This document shows positions 28,848-38,850 of a stretch of DNA of 64,000 bases, in pieces (within the stretch, counting starts at the first letter, position 1; every line of letters begins with the position of its first letter). Both the position numbers and the translations under genes were made by a program. The DNA is from Rhynchopus euleeides. Taxonomy: Eukaryota > Euglenozoa > Diplonemea > Diplonemida > Diplonemidae. Under the pieces are notes generated by a model. That model was not told the origin of the DNA. It did not search any database and saw only the letters and a program-made list of their open reading frames with translations. The stretch is from contig OY723252.1 in assembly GCA_963210315.1 (NCBI GenBank), positions 1,647,346-1,711,345 on the forward strand, read 5' to 3'.

Positions 28848-29583
28848 ACACTGTGTCATGCCCCCCCAGGCTTCTAACACAGTGTGTCATGCCCCCCCAG
28901 GCTTCTAGCACACTGTGTCATGCCCCCCCAGGCTTCCAGCACACTGTGTCATGCCCCCCCAGGCTTCTAACACAGTGTGTCATGCCCCCCCAGGCTTCCA
29001 GCACACTGTGTCATGCCCCCCCAGGCTTCTAACACTGTGTGTCATGCCCCCCCCAGGCTTCTAACACACTGTGTCATGCCCCCCCAGGCTTCTAACACAC
29101 TGTGTCATGCCCCCCCAGGCTTCTAGCACACTGTGTCATGCCCCCCCAGGCTTCCAGCACACTGTGTCATGCCCCCCCAGGCTTCTAACACACTGTGTCA
29201 TGCCCCCCCAGGCTTCTAACACACTGTGTCATGCCCCCCCAGGCTTCTAACACTGTGTGTCATGCCCCCCCAGGCTTCCAGCACACTGTGTCATGCCCCC
29301 CCAGGCTTCTAACACAGTGTGTCATGCCCCCCCAGGCTTCTAACACTGTGTGTCATGCCCCCCCAGGCTTCTAACACACTGTGTCATGCCCCCCCAGGCT
29401 TCTAACACACTGTGTCATGCCCCCCCAGGCTTCAAACACAGTGTGTCATGCCCCCCCAGGCTTCTAACACTGTGTGTCATGCCCCCCCAGGCTTCTAACA
29501 CACTGTGTCATGCCCCCCCAGGCTTCTAGCACACTGTGTCATGCCCCCCCAGGCTTCTAACACACTGTGTCATGCCCCCAGGC
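28848..29583. repeat. 31-bp satellite, about 23 copies
   Basis: The unit is CACACTGTGTCATGCCCCCCCAGGCTTCTAA with variation confined to a few sites (ACAC/ACAG before TGTGTC, TCTA/TCCA after GGCT). The run of seven Cs and the TGTGTCATG core are constant. The variants occur in short blocks that recur along the array, as expected from unequal exchange of multi-unit segments. No protein frame is preserved in it. Confidence 0.97.
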
Positions 29584-30059
29584 CGCCTTCCTCCCCCACT
29601 CCATCGCAGTCACTTAGTGGCTTTTCGGCGATCGCAGTGCTCCGTCCCTCCCGCTGCAACCAAGTGAGGCTTCCGTCCCGTTGCCCGTCACCACCTCGAG
29701 GGAGGTATCCCGGGGTTTCGGCAGCGTCGTCCGGCCCGCCGTCGCCTCACGCCGCCGACCTCCGCCAGTTCCGCCACTCAGGAAGCACAGCTTTGACACC
29801 CGCGCCCTCGTCACACACATCTCTACCGCGCCCCTGCGCTGTGCTCCTCCGTCTCGTTCGCACCCCCTTTACCCTTCACGCCCGTGCAGCTTCTCGCCTC
29901 GAGATGCAGCAGACACCCGTGAGCAGAGAAGGGAGTGTAGCAGTCCCCCGGTTCGCCCCCGGGTACCAAAGTAAGCCCGTGCAGCCCTGTCACCAGCTTT
30001 CCGGCGTAGTCGTCGCCGGTGTCCGCTGAGGTTCCACAGGAACGGCCGGCAGACAACTT

Positions 30060-30390
30060 CGTGACAGGCAGCCGCCCTCGTTCCTGTGCCAGAAGTCAAC
30101 AAACGCGTCGGTGATCAGCTCCCGCTCCGCGGCAGCCCTTTCGGTGACCTCGAAGGTGTGCACCAGTTCCGACTGCGCCTCGCGTTGCAGCTGCCCGCCC
30201 AACTTCTTCCCCTCCCGTCGCCCAGTCAGTGGTCGATCGCCTCCCTCTCGCGTGCCGCCAGCTTTGGGCCACACCCCGCTCGGCCCGCCTCGGCAGTTGT
30301 TGTCCCCAGTACGCGCGCCTCCCGGGTCGGGTTCGCGCCCACCCCCGCACGGGCGGCTCTCCGTGGGGGAGAGGCCCACCCTTTACCAGC
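30060..30390 (-). pseudogene. Possible coding remnant of unknown identity
   Basis: A minus-strand frame contains a helical-looking stretch (LVHTFEVTERAAAERELITDAFVDFWHRNEG) that resembles real protein more than its low-complexity surroundings. No family recognised. It also lies within the 5.1-kb insertion. Confidence 0.25.
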
Positions 30391-30528
30391 CCCCTTGCGC
30401 ATCGTTTTTTGAGCGCACGGGAACGCGCAGCACCCCCTGGCCATCGGCCAGTCGTCACCCCCCCGGCGCCCCACCGCCCCCCGCGTCCAGCGCAGGACAG
30501 CACATCCCCTGCTGACACTTTTGCGCGG

Positions 30529-30604
30529 GGGGCCGCGCGAAGCGCGGCCCCGCGACCCCACCCCCACCCCGCGCGAAGCGCGGGGTGGGGGTGGGGTCGC
30601 GGGG
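30529..30604. repeat. Twin perfect palindromes with GCGAAGC centres
   Basis: The first stem is GGGCCGCGC with loop GAA (30529-30549). The second has two perfect 27-bp arms, 30548-30574 and 30578-30604, joined only by GAA. The arms are CCCCGCGACCCCACC... and its exact complement. Confidence 0.95.
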
Positions 30605-31432
30605 CTGGGGGCATAGCTCTCAGTGGGCCCGTGGATGGTGTGGATGCATCCATGCATGCATCCACGGCATCCAGGGATGCCCGAAAATGTCAAAAAATGG
30701 ATTTTCGATTTGACACAGGAAAATCGCTGGAAACCCCAAAAATCGACCAAAAAACGTCGGAAAACCGATTTTTGGGCCCATTTTTCACCCAGAAACACGT
30801 TTTTGGGCCTCTGTGAAAAATCGATTTTTTGGTAAAACACACCCCGTGTGGTAGAGAAAATACGGCAAGAGTCTCGGTGGGTCGGAAGAGCAGATGGTTC
30901 CCGCAACAGCTCCCGGGGAGCGGCGGGTATTTCGCATAGGATGCCGGATGTGTGAACACGTTTGTGCGGTTTGCCCTGTGTTGTGTGAACATATGTGTAT
31001 GTGTGTGTGTATGCTCCACCCAACCCGACACATTTTCTGTACTTCAGACAGGTAAGGTCACTCGACACGCGGGGGGGGGGGGGGGTTGTTGTGTGTTTTT
31101 TCTGCCAGCCGACATCACTAGCGCCAGCGAGAAAAAAAAACGCGTGACGAGTGACGGGTTGAGGTGGAAGCGATCAATGCAAAAATCATCTGAAAGGAAG
31201 ACTCGAGAGACTGCTGCTGTATTTTGGGAATTTTCGCGATTTTGACCAACTACTCGCCCAGCCAAATTCGATTTTTGGCTGAAAATTGCAGGGAAATGCA
31301 ACAAATCAACGAATTAAGCCGTTTTAACCCCTTTCGTGGACTTTTTGGTTTCAGAAGGGTTTTAGGGGTGTCCATACCGGCCCTTGGCACATTTCCTTGA
31401 AATTTCATCCTCTGCAGGCAAACCGGGTATGG

Positions 31433-31610
31433 ATGCCTGCATGCATGCATGCATTCATCCATGCATGCATGGATGTGTGCATGCATGCATGCATGCATCC
31501 ATCCATCCATCCAGCCATCCATCCATCCATGCAGGCATGCCTGCATGGATGCATGCATGCACACATCCATGCATGCAGGCATACAGGCATTCATTCACTG
31601 CAGGCAGGCC
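31433..31610. repeat. ATGC/ATCC tetranucleotide microsatellite
   Basis: An irregular tract of ATGC, ATCC and GGAT tetranucleotides, with a smaller related patch at about 30645-30670. It gives open frames in several phases that are not genes. Confidence 0.9.
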
Positions 31611-32479
31611 TGCATGCAGGGCTTCGGAGCTCCAGCCTGTGTGTGGATGCATCCACAAAAGTTGTGGATGCATGCGCTGCATGCACGGGAAATACTGAGA
31701 GCTATGCTGGGGGTGGGGGTGGGGGTTTAACCTTATCTTCCTTGGGGGTGCAGGACCTCCCCCAGGATTGACGAGTTGGGGGTATAGCTTGGCGGACGAT
31801 GACGTGGTATCGACAGCGGCTTGCCCCCGCCCTGAAATAGGCGCGTGAACTCTTGCGTCACTTCGCACAGTGTGCATCATGTTCAAATGACACGCAGGAG
31901 CCAGTAGGCTGCCTTTCAAACGGGGTGCCTGTCCCTGCTGGACAGGGGGGTCTGGGGGGCGGAGCCCCCCAGCCGCCGGAGGCCATGGGAGTGAACATTT
32001 ATTCCTGGTGGGCGCGGTTACTCACGGCATGGTCCCTCGGGGCCAGGCTGCGATGCCAGCACGCTAACCCAAATTGCAAAACGGCGGGCGCAGATTCCGT
32101 GTGAATTGGGCTGCATCCTGGGTAGCCCGGACCCTACCCGATGTGACGATAAATTGTCGCGCAAGGACATGCCACAGGGGGGTCGAGCCCCCCAGCCGCC
32201 GTAGTGAACGTCTGTTCACAGGTTGACATGATTCATGCCATGCCAAGCCCCTGACCAAATTCGGTGGGTCGTTGGGTCGATTGTTACGAAGAGCCCTGCC
32301 ACCCACGTGTGCAGGACACGCCCGCCCGACATGTGCATTGTACAGCACCACACCAACTTCCCGTACGGATTTGTCTGCAAGCCATCCCCGACCCAAATGC
32401 CTCCTGTCTCACCGAGTCTGGAAATGCTGCCGCACACACTGCCACACCTGAACCCTGCAGGGGCTGCCTGCCGTTGGGT

Positions 32480-33010
32480 GGCTCGACGATCCGGCACAGG
32501 TCCTCCTGCAGCCACCTGATGCGCTCTTGCTTCGCAGAACTCGCCATCGTCACGCTTCTCCCTGACGCAGGCCTCCGCGAGCTGCTTCACCAGCTCCGCC
32601 TCCTCCGCGTCCCCCCGATGCAGCGACTGCGCGCGCTGGAGGGGGGCCCCGGATGGGAGGGCTAGGCGGTGCCGCATGGCTACACCTCGTGCAGGCTGCT
32701 GGATCGACGCCGCGGTCCCTGCAGCCGGATCGTCGCAAACCCCAGAGCTTGTGCGGCCAGGTGCAGGGCTGCGACCTGTCTCGACCCGCATCTCCGCCCA
32801 GGCCCGCCCAGTCCCGTAGCTCACGTGTTTCATCGCCTCGGGGATGAACCCCTCCGGAACTGGGTTCGTCCCCAGCCGTACGGCCTTGTCATACAGCGCC
32901 CGTCTCCTGTATCGCTTTCATGAGCCGCTCGCGAGGGGGTGAAGGTGTAGCGCCCCTCGACGGGGTGCTGGAGGATGGCCCTCAGGTCATCGGGCTCATC
33001 GCGGTGGTAT
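32480..33010 (-). pseudogene. Broken coding remnant of unknown identity
   Basis: On the minus strand, segments with coding-like composition occur in more than one frame, including the stretches RAILQHPVEGRYTFTP, GTNPVPEGFIPEAMKHVSYG and ELVKQLAEACVREKRDDGEF. I cannot assign a family. It lies inside the 5.1-kb insertion, so it may be what is left of that element's own gene. It looks broken. Confidence 0.35.
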
Positions 33011-33702
33011 TGACAACTTGAGGCCCCCTGTGGTTAAGCCCCCCCTTGCCAGACCCCCCAGGGGGGGCTTAAACACGGGGGATCCCAGGTAATAGCGTTT
33101 TCCTCGCTGCCTCCCGTGGGGTCTCGACAGCACTAGACATTTCGGCGCAGGTAGATTGCCTCCACTACAGGCTCACCCTAGACGAAGAGGGTGTCGCCAT
33201 GGGAACCAAAAACCTGATTAAGGGGTGTAGTGCTAACACGCCATGAACGCCTCGCCAACCTGGCCAATTTAGCCGGAGGGGTATCGGTCTACCTGGAACA
33301 ATGAGACGCTCAAAATACCAAGGGAACCCGCACGTCTTCTATGGAATTCCCCTCAACGGGGAACACGCACCTGACCTGGTGTCCCAAGGCCACGACGCCT
33401 CCCCCCACCTGGCACACCGGATCCCGCTGGACTGTGGGGACGCCACTAAAGTGATTGCGTAACACTGTGTTCACCACCTCCGGTCTTCACGGTCAGGTGA
33501 AGATCAATTTTGCAGATGGCGACATGTCATGACCATGTCATGGGGTTCTTCGGGTGTCCCCATTCAGAAAACACCCGAAAAATATGTCAACTTTGCTAAA
33601 CTGGACCCAACTCCCCACACTCTTTTTTTTGCCATTTTTTCCATTTTTGGGCTCACTTTTTCTCACTTTTCTCACTTTTCTCACTCCAGAGCGAAGGCCC
33701 CC

Positions 33703-34076
33703 ACCTTGTTCATATTCGTTTCTAGTTGGGTACTGAATCGAAGTATCCGTTCCAGATGGGTTCAGATCGGATTTTACTGAATTCGATGATGATTGCCCAA
33801 GAAGAAACCTTGCCCCTTTCACCCATGCCCGATCTGCAGGCTTCTGGGCACCACACCTGCAGAACATGCGGCACACGGGCCTGCATTGCACAGCAAGCGT
33901 CACACGTGACAGCAGCAGAGCCCCTCTCCCACCCTCCACCCTCCCCTAGCGGGCTGTGTCCCAGCAGCGCCTCTGTTCTGATAACCCACTCCCTCCTCCC
34001 TCCCCCTTGCAGTGCCTTGTGGGCATACCCGCACCACCATCAAACAGCACTTCCATTGCGGCCCCCGCACCCACAT
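33703..34076. repeat. 374-bp direct repeat, copy upstream of DUF4116 gene B
   Basis: This segment recurs at 36262-36626 with few changes and one short internal deletion there. The two copies bracket gene B, as expected if tandem DUF4116 units once followed one another. Confidence 0.9.
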
Positions 34077-34444
34077 GTTGAAGCCATTCGCCTTGCAGGG
34101 AAACTGGAGACTTCCGCAGGATGCCACCCCGCCCCACCTCCTCCTCTTGGCTCGGTTTGTGTGTTGCTGTCATCTCATCACACCTCACGCCCTTTTTGTT
34201 GTGCCTTCAGAATACACCACATTGTGTTGCATCGGCAGTGCGTCAGTTGGGGCACACAACACTGCAAGGCACATGATGACGCTATGCCACCAGCAGGTGT
34301 TGTGCTGGAGTCGCATGCATCGAGTGCGTGCTAACGCCGTGTATGGGTTGCTTCTATTTGCACTGGCTGAGGCGCACAAAACATGACTTTTTCCACGCTC
34401 CAGTCTGACCCCCACCCACCACTACAGAGCGCGGCAACACAGTC
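34077..34444 (+). promoter_or_regulatory. Conserved 5' flank of DUF4116 genes
   Basis: Most of this stretch is repeated elsewhere: 34085-34240 matches about 51364-51520, and 34225-34444 matches the 5' flank of gene C (about 49213-49477, apart from an insertion there). Conservation right up to the shared ATG suggests it carries the promoter or leader of the family, but no specific motif can be named. Confidence 0.45.
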
Positions 34445-36094
34445 ATGGTGATGGAGGTGTTCCTGAGAGACGAGCCGACAGGGTCGACGCACGCTGCCGA
34501 CATCGGGCTCGACGACAAGCCCTGCAGGCTGAAGGGCATCGCACTGGAGGTGTTCCGCTACCCTGCTGGTGTCGAGGAGGCTGACGTGCAGCTGTCGGTG
34601 GGGGGCGAAGCGGTGTGCGATGACGCGCCTCTGTGTTCTGCAGGTGTCGAAGCCGGGTGTGTGGTTGACGTGTCCCTGTGTCGCGACCGCCACCTCGCGG
34701 TGCGCAGCGGGGTGAAGCGTCTGTGGGAGGTCCCACTGTGGGTGACGACGCCTGCCGAGGTCTTGCAATCTGTTCCTAAGGAGGACCCGCACTGGTTGCG
34801 AGGCGCGCACAGTACCGTGAAGGGAAATCGTGAGATTGTTCTTGGCGCGGTTCAACGCAACAACACCTTCACACTCGAGTACGCAGATGACATCCTGAAG
34901 AGTGATCGTGACTTCATGCTTGCGGCAGTTGAGCAGTGTAGCAGCAGGTCAGATGAGTACCTGCATGAGTCCAGCGATACCAGCCTGCAGAGTGGTCGTC
35001 ACTTTCGTACGGCAAAACACGACACCGGCAGGGACGTCCTTCTGTACGCAGATGACAGCCTGAAGAGTGATCGTGACTTTATGCTTGCGGCAGTTCACCA
35101 CAGCGGCAGGGGCGCCATCCTGTACGCAGGTGACAGCCTGAAGAGTGATCGTGACTTTATGCTTGCGGCAATTCAAATTGGCAGCAGTGGCTTCGGCGCC
35201 TTCACCCTCCTGTACGCAGATGATACCCTGAAGAGTGATCGTGACTTCATGCTGGCGGTAGTTCAACAGGATAGCAATGCCATCAAGTACGCAGATGACA
35301 GCCTCAAGAGTGATCGTGACTTCATGCTTGCGGTAATTCAACAGGACAGTAATGTCATCGAGTACGCAGATGACAGCCTGAAGAGTGATCGTGACTTCAT
35401 GATTGCGGTATTCCAACACAGTACCAGTGGCGCCCTCGAGTACGCAGATGACAGTCTGAAGAGCGATCGTATATTTATGCTTGCTGCAATTCAACACTGT
35501 TCTTCTGGCAGGACCGCCATCGAGTACGCGGATCACACCTTAAAGAGCGATCGTGATTTTATGCTTGCGGCAATCCAACGCAGTGGCTGTGACGTCCTCC
35601 TGTCCGCATATGTTCTGAAGAGAGATCGTGACTTTATGCTTGTGGCAATCCAACAAAGTGGCAGTGGCGCCCTCCGGTACGCAGGTGAGAGCCTGAAGAG
35701 CGATCGTAACTTCATGCTTGCAGCAATTCAACAGTGTGGCTGGGATGTCATCCGGTACGCAGATAACACTCTGAAGTGCAATCGTGACTTCATGCTTGCT
35801 GCAGTCAAGCAAACTGACAGCGGCGCCTTCGAGGGGTCAGATGACAACCTGAAGAGTGTTCGTGACACTTCTCGTGAAGTGTGCAGCAAACCGCCGCAGT
35901 CTAGTGCCTGTGTGTCGGGTGCCCCGCTCAAGCACCCCTCCAGATGCTCGATGCCGCCTCCAGCCACCGGTGTCAGCAGGGGGACAATGACAGAGCAGCC
36001 GGCGATGCAGGGCACAGCAGGTGGGGGAGGGGCTGCAGGCCCAAGACAAGTGCGAACAGGAACATCTGCATGCACACAAGTGTGGCCCACCTGA
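34445..36094 (+). CDS. DUF4116 repeat protein with ubiquitin-like N-terminal segment, gene B
   Basis: This is the longest family member here, at 549 residues, with the same ATG and N-terminal ~125 residues as gene A. About 14 DUF4116-like units of ~26 residues follow (ILxYADDSLKSDRDFMLAAVxx). One unit (around residues 160-195) is degenerate, and some units carry short inserts such as IGSSGFGAF. The C-terminal tail after NLKSVRDTSREV is the same as in gene A. Sequence shared with A extends about 170 bases past the stop. Unit number variation between A and B shows that repeats are gained and lost in whole 78-bp steps. Role unknown; the repeated helical units and ubiquitin-like start suggest a protein-binding scaffold (inference). 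Confidence 0.8.
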   Translation: MVMEVFLRDEPTGSTHAADIGLDDKPCRLKGIALEVFRYPAGVEEADVQLSVGGEAVCDDAPLCSAGVEAGCVVDVSLCRDRHLAVRSGVKRLWEVPLWVTTPAEVLQSVPKEDPHWLRGAHSTVKGNREIVLGAVQRNNTFTLEYADDILKSDRDFMLAAVEQCSSRSDEYLHESSDTSLQSGRHFRTAKHDTGRDVLLYADDSLKSDRDFMLAAVHHSGRGAILYAGDSLKSDRDFMLAAIQIGSSGFGAFTLLYADDTLKSDRDFMLAVVQQDSNAIKYADDSLKSDRDFMLAVIQQDSNVIEYADDSLKSDRDFMIAVFQHSTSGALEYADDSLKSDRIFMLAAIQHCSSGRTAIEYADHTLKSDRDFMLAAIQRSGCDVLLSAYVLKRDRDFMLVAIQQSGSGALRYAGESLKSDRNFMLAAIQQCGWDVIRYADNTLKCNRDFMLAAVKQTDSGAFEGSDDNLKSVRDTSREVCSKPPQSSACVSGAPLKHPSRCSMPPPATGVSRGTMTEQPAMQGTAGGGGAAGPRQVRTGTSACTQVWPT

Positions 36095-36261
36095 GAGACG
36101 GGGCAGCCAGCGGTCCATTCGTGTGCCAGAGGCGAAAGACTCAGGCTGCGGATGCACGGTGTGCTGAGCCCATTCTGACCAGGCATCACACACCTAGCCT
36201 CGCGCTGTCCGACTTCCCTGAAATGTCAGGGGTCTTGTGCACACGCACTTGCAATGCGTCC

Positions 36262-36626
36262 TTACCTTGTTTGTATTCGTTTCTAGTTGGGTACTGAATC
36301 GAAGTATCCGTTCCAGATGGGTTCAAATCGGATTTTACTGAATTCGATGATGATTGCCCAAGAAGAAACCTTGCCCCTTTCACCCATGCCCGATCTGCAG
36401 GCTTCTGGGCACCACACCTGCAGAACAAGCCTGCATTGCACAGCAAGCGTCACACGTGACAGCAGCAGAGCCCCTCTCCCACCCTCCACCCTCCCCTAGC
36501 GGGCTGTGTCCCAGCAACGCCTCTGTTCTGATAACCCACTCCCTCCTCCCTCCCCCTTGCAGTGTCTTGTGGGCATACCCGCACCACCATCAAACAGCAC
36601 TTCCATTGCGGCCCCCGCACCCACAT
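36262..36626. repeat. Direct repeat copy downstream of DUF4116 gene B, with empty insertion site
   Basis: This is the second copy of the 33703-34076 segment. At 36262 it joins directly to the gene 3' flank with a single ACC, showing the state before the 5.1-kb insertion. It stops abruptly after CCACAT at 36626, where lower-GC foreign-looking DNA begins. Confidence 0.9.
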
Positions 36627-37200
36627 ATTAAGAAGTTCAGGTTTGCCAAAGGACCGATACAAGGAGGAGATATTGTGAAGGCCCTCAACGAGATGTTCCC
36701 AGACACAGAGTTCCAATTCCCTGTGTGATGAACGGAGAAACAGGACAACTCGAGAAGGCTAACTTCATGGGATCAAACACAAAGCTGGAGGTGATAATTA
36801 AAGACCTGGAGAAGAACGCTGCACATGGAGGGGAGAGGAGGTACCCAAAGAGGACATCATCACACCAGGGAAATCCAGGTTCGACGAGAGTGCGATGCTA
36901 CATGACCTGCAGTACAAACATGATTCGAACATAGGGAAGAGTGCGAAAGAGGTTCGCGAGATGAAGCACAAGGCACACCTGCAACTCATACGATCAAATG
37001 TGTACCATGCACTTGACTCGAACAACAAGAGTGCAACTGACAGAGCGCAGCACATAGCAATCATCCCCACCTTCCTCATCAAGATCCTAGGTGAGACTGC
37101 GTACGGCAAGATCACTGGGAACGGAATGGAGATTAACTAGAACTGAAGGTTCCTAGGACAAGTAATACATGCAGTTGATGCATGTATTACTTAGATTGTT
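36627..37200 (+). mobile_element. Polinton/adintovirus-like fossil, left part (PLA2-like fragment)
   Basis: The DNA here is clearly lower in GC than its surroundings and uses different codons. It holds a plus-strand fragment resembling the phospholipase-A2-like domain found in parvovirus VP1 and in some Polinton/adintovirus proteins: a His-Asp pair followed by a Tyr and a Lys/Glu-rich helix (MLHDLQYKHDS). The element is broken. A second part, with a capsid-like protein, lies at 41397-41843 across a 4-kb nest of other elements. Age cannot be judged without related copies. The family call is tentative. Confidence 0.38.
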
Positions 37201-37540
37201 ACCAACCCATTCCCAAGCACAACACCATGCCTTTTCGATATGTCAGCTAAGACATCAATCATGGTGCCCCTGAAAGGGCCGATTTACGTAGTTTTTACGT
37301 AGTTCTTACGTAGTTCTTTAGTGGGGAGGACCCTCTTTTTTTTTTCACCTATTTTCCCTTTCCCGGGTTCCCCATTTCCAAGCCCCAGCACGACCTGCGC
37401 ACTGCTGACGCGGCCCAACTGCACCCCGCGCCCCACTGCCCCACCCCCGTTGTCGCATTTTCTGTCCACAGAGGCCACAAGGATGGAACCACCCTTTGTA
37501 GAGGGGGGGGGGGGGTAGGGGGGGTCAAATGCCACCCTTT

Positions 37541-37721
37541 CACGGTGGGATCTTGTAAATTTTACATGTAAAAATACCGATTTTTACATGTATTTTACAT
37601 GTATATTTCAGGCATATACATGTATTATACATGTATAATAGTTGACATGCAAGTATTATACATGTATAATACATGTAAAAATCGGTATTTTTACATGTAA
37701 AATTTACAAGATCCCACCGTG
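37541..37721. mobile_element. 181-bp hairpin MITE
   Basis: The arms of about 52 bp start CACGGTGGGATCTTG and are almost perfectly complementary. The interior is a set of TACATGTA/TATACATGTATA palindromes. The element can fold into one long hairpin and codes for nothing. Confidence 0.88.
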
Positions 37722-37728
37722 TTTACGT

Positions 37729-38830
37729 GGACAAACACGATTTTTCAAAAAACCGGCGCAGAGGCCCCAAAGCCCCCGTAAACCCTCCAAACCCCCCCAG
37801 ATCGGTCCGGAAACCCATCGAACCCCACTTTTCCACCATTCCGGGCACCTCAGGTGCCCGAATTGGGGTACCTAAATTTTGTGCCACCGTTTGGTACCGG
37901 ACAGTGCCACTGTGTGGGAGGTTGGAAAAGAAAATGCCCCAACACACCACATCTGAGGGTTGCAATGCATGTTGCTTGCCAACCACGTCATCCGGTGGGT
38001 GTCAGGCGCTATGTAGGTGGCATTAGCCAGGTCTTCGATGAGTTCTGGCTTGTATATGTACCTCCCTGCCACCATGCACCGGGAGGCTGCCTGTAGGTAC
38101 GGAACAAGTCCAGATGGTCGTGTGATTCCTGTGCAGCAGTGCTCCACAACCGGGATGTGTTGACAACGACTGTTGCAACACGAGCTGTACATTCCGGGAA
38201 CACACGAAGTGCGCTGTCGTGGTACCCATTGTGCCAGAATTGGTACTTGCTGCGGTCTACTTTGCCTGGCCCAAGAGCACTGGTACTGAACAGTGCAATA
38301 TGCGTGGCGAGGTGAATGCAACGGAAGCGCGCAAAGTCAATACAGCTCTCGGATGGCGGGTGGTGGTGTCACTAGTGTGTGACGTTCACTCGAGGATACA
38401 ACGCATCACAATGAATCAGCAACCGTGGACCGAGTACAATACGCTCTCTGTGGCTGGTGTGGGGGACAAAGGCAGTGCCTGTGCCGCAGGCAGGGAGGTA
38501 CATATACAAGCCAGAACACATCGAAGACCTGGCTCATGCCACCTACATAGCGCCTGACACCCACCGGATGACGTGGTTGGCAAGCAACATGCATTGCAAC
38601 CCTCAGATGTGGTGTGTTGGGGCATTTTCTTTTCCAACCTCCCACACAGTGGCACTGTACGGTACCAAACGGTGGCACAAAATTTAGGTACCCCAATTCG
38701 GGCACCTGAGGTGCCCGGAATGGTGGAAAAGTGGGGTTCGATGGGTTTCCGGACCGATCTGGGGGGGTTTGGAGGGTTTACGGGGGCTTTGGGGCCTCTG
38801 CGCCGGTTTTTTGAAAAATCGTGTTTGTCA
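37729..38830. mobile_element. 1.1-kb foldback element with 342-bp arms
   Basis: The left arm, 37729-38070, and right arm, 38489-38830, are near-exact complements, starting GACAAACACGATTTTTC. The loop of about 420 bases is unique. Inside each arm is a GGTACC-containing motif similar to those in the TA-flanked elements at 19813 and 62761, so the three may be related. No gene recognised. Confidence 0.9.
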
Positions 38831-38850
38831 CCCCCATTTGACCCCCCCTA

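Larger units (their letters stand above)
28582..33702. mobile_element. 5.1-kb inverted-repeat insertion with 3-bp target duplication and paralogous empty site
   Basis: The ends are GGGGGCCTTCGCTCTG and its exact complement. ACC lies directly outside both (28579-28581, 33703-33705). Downstream of gene B the same flanks are joined without the element: the left flank CAATGCGTCCTT, one ACC, then the right flank TTGTTTGTATTCG (36252-36275). This empty site defines the ends to the base. Contents from left to right: a short inner foldback near 28582-28717, the 31-bp satellite, minus-strand coding-looking remnants at about 30060-30180 and 32480-33010, large palindromes near 30529-30604, an ATGC/ATCC microsatellite, and two copies of the hairpin repeat. 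No complete transposase is seen, so it is probably non-autonomous or has absorbed other insertions. Confidence 0.85.

Noticed and set aside
28848-29583. CRISPR-like regular array
   Set aside because: The whole 31-bp unit repeats with no unique spacers, so it is an ordinary satellite. The 47-bp array fails for the same reason.
31405-31771. Several frames rich in Met-His-Ala-Cys or Met-Asp-Gly-Trp
   Set aside because: They are translations of the ATGC/ATCC microsatellite in different phases.
33190-33470. Possible short coding stretch (around YQGNPHVFYGIPLNGEHAPDL) near the right end of the 5.1-kb insertion
   Set aside because: Only about 50 protein-like residues, no start, no family recognised; not enough to call a feature.
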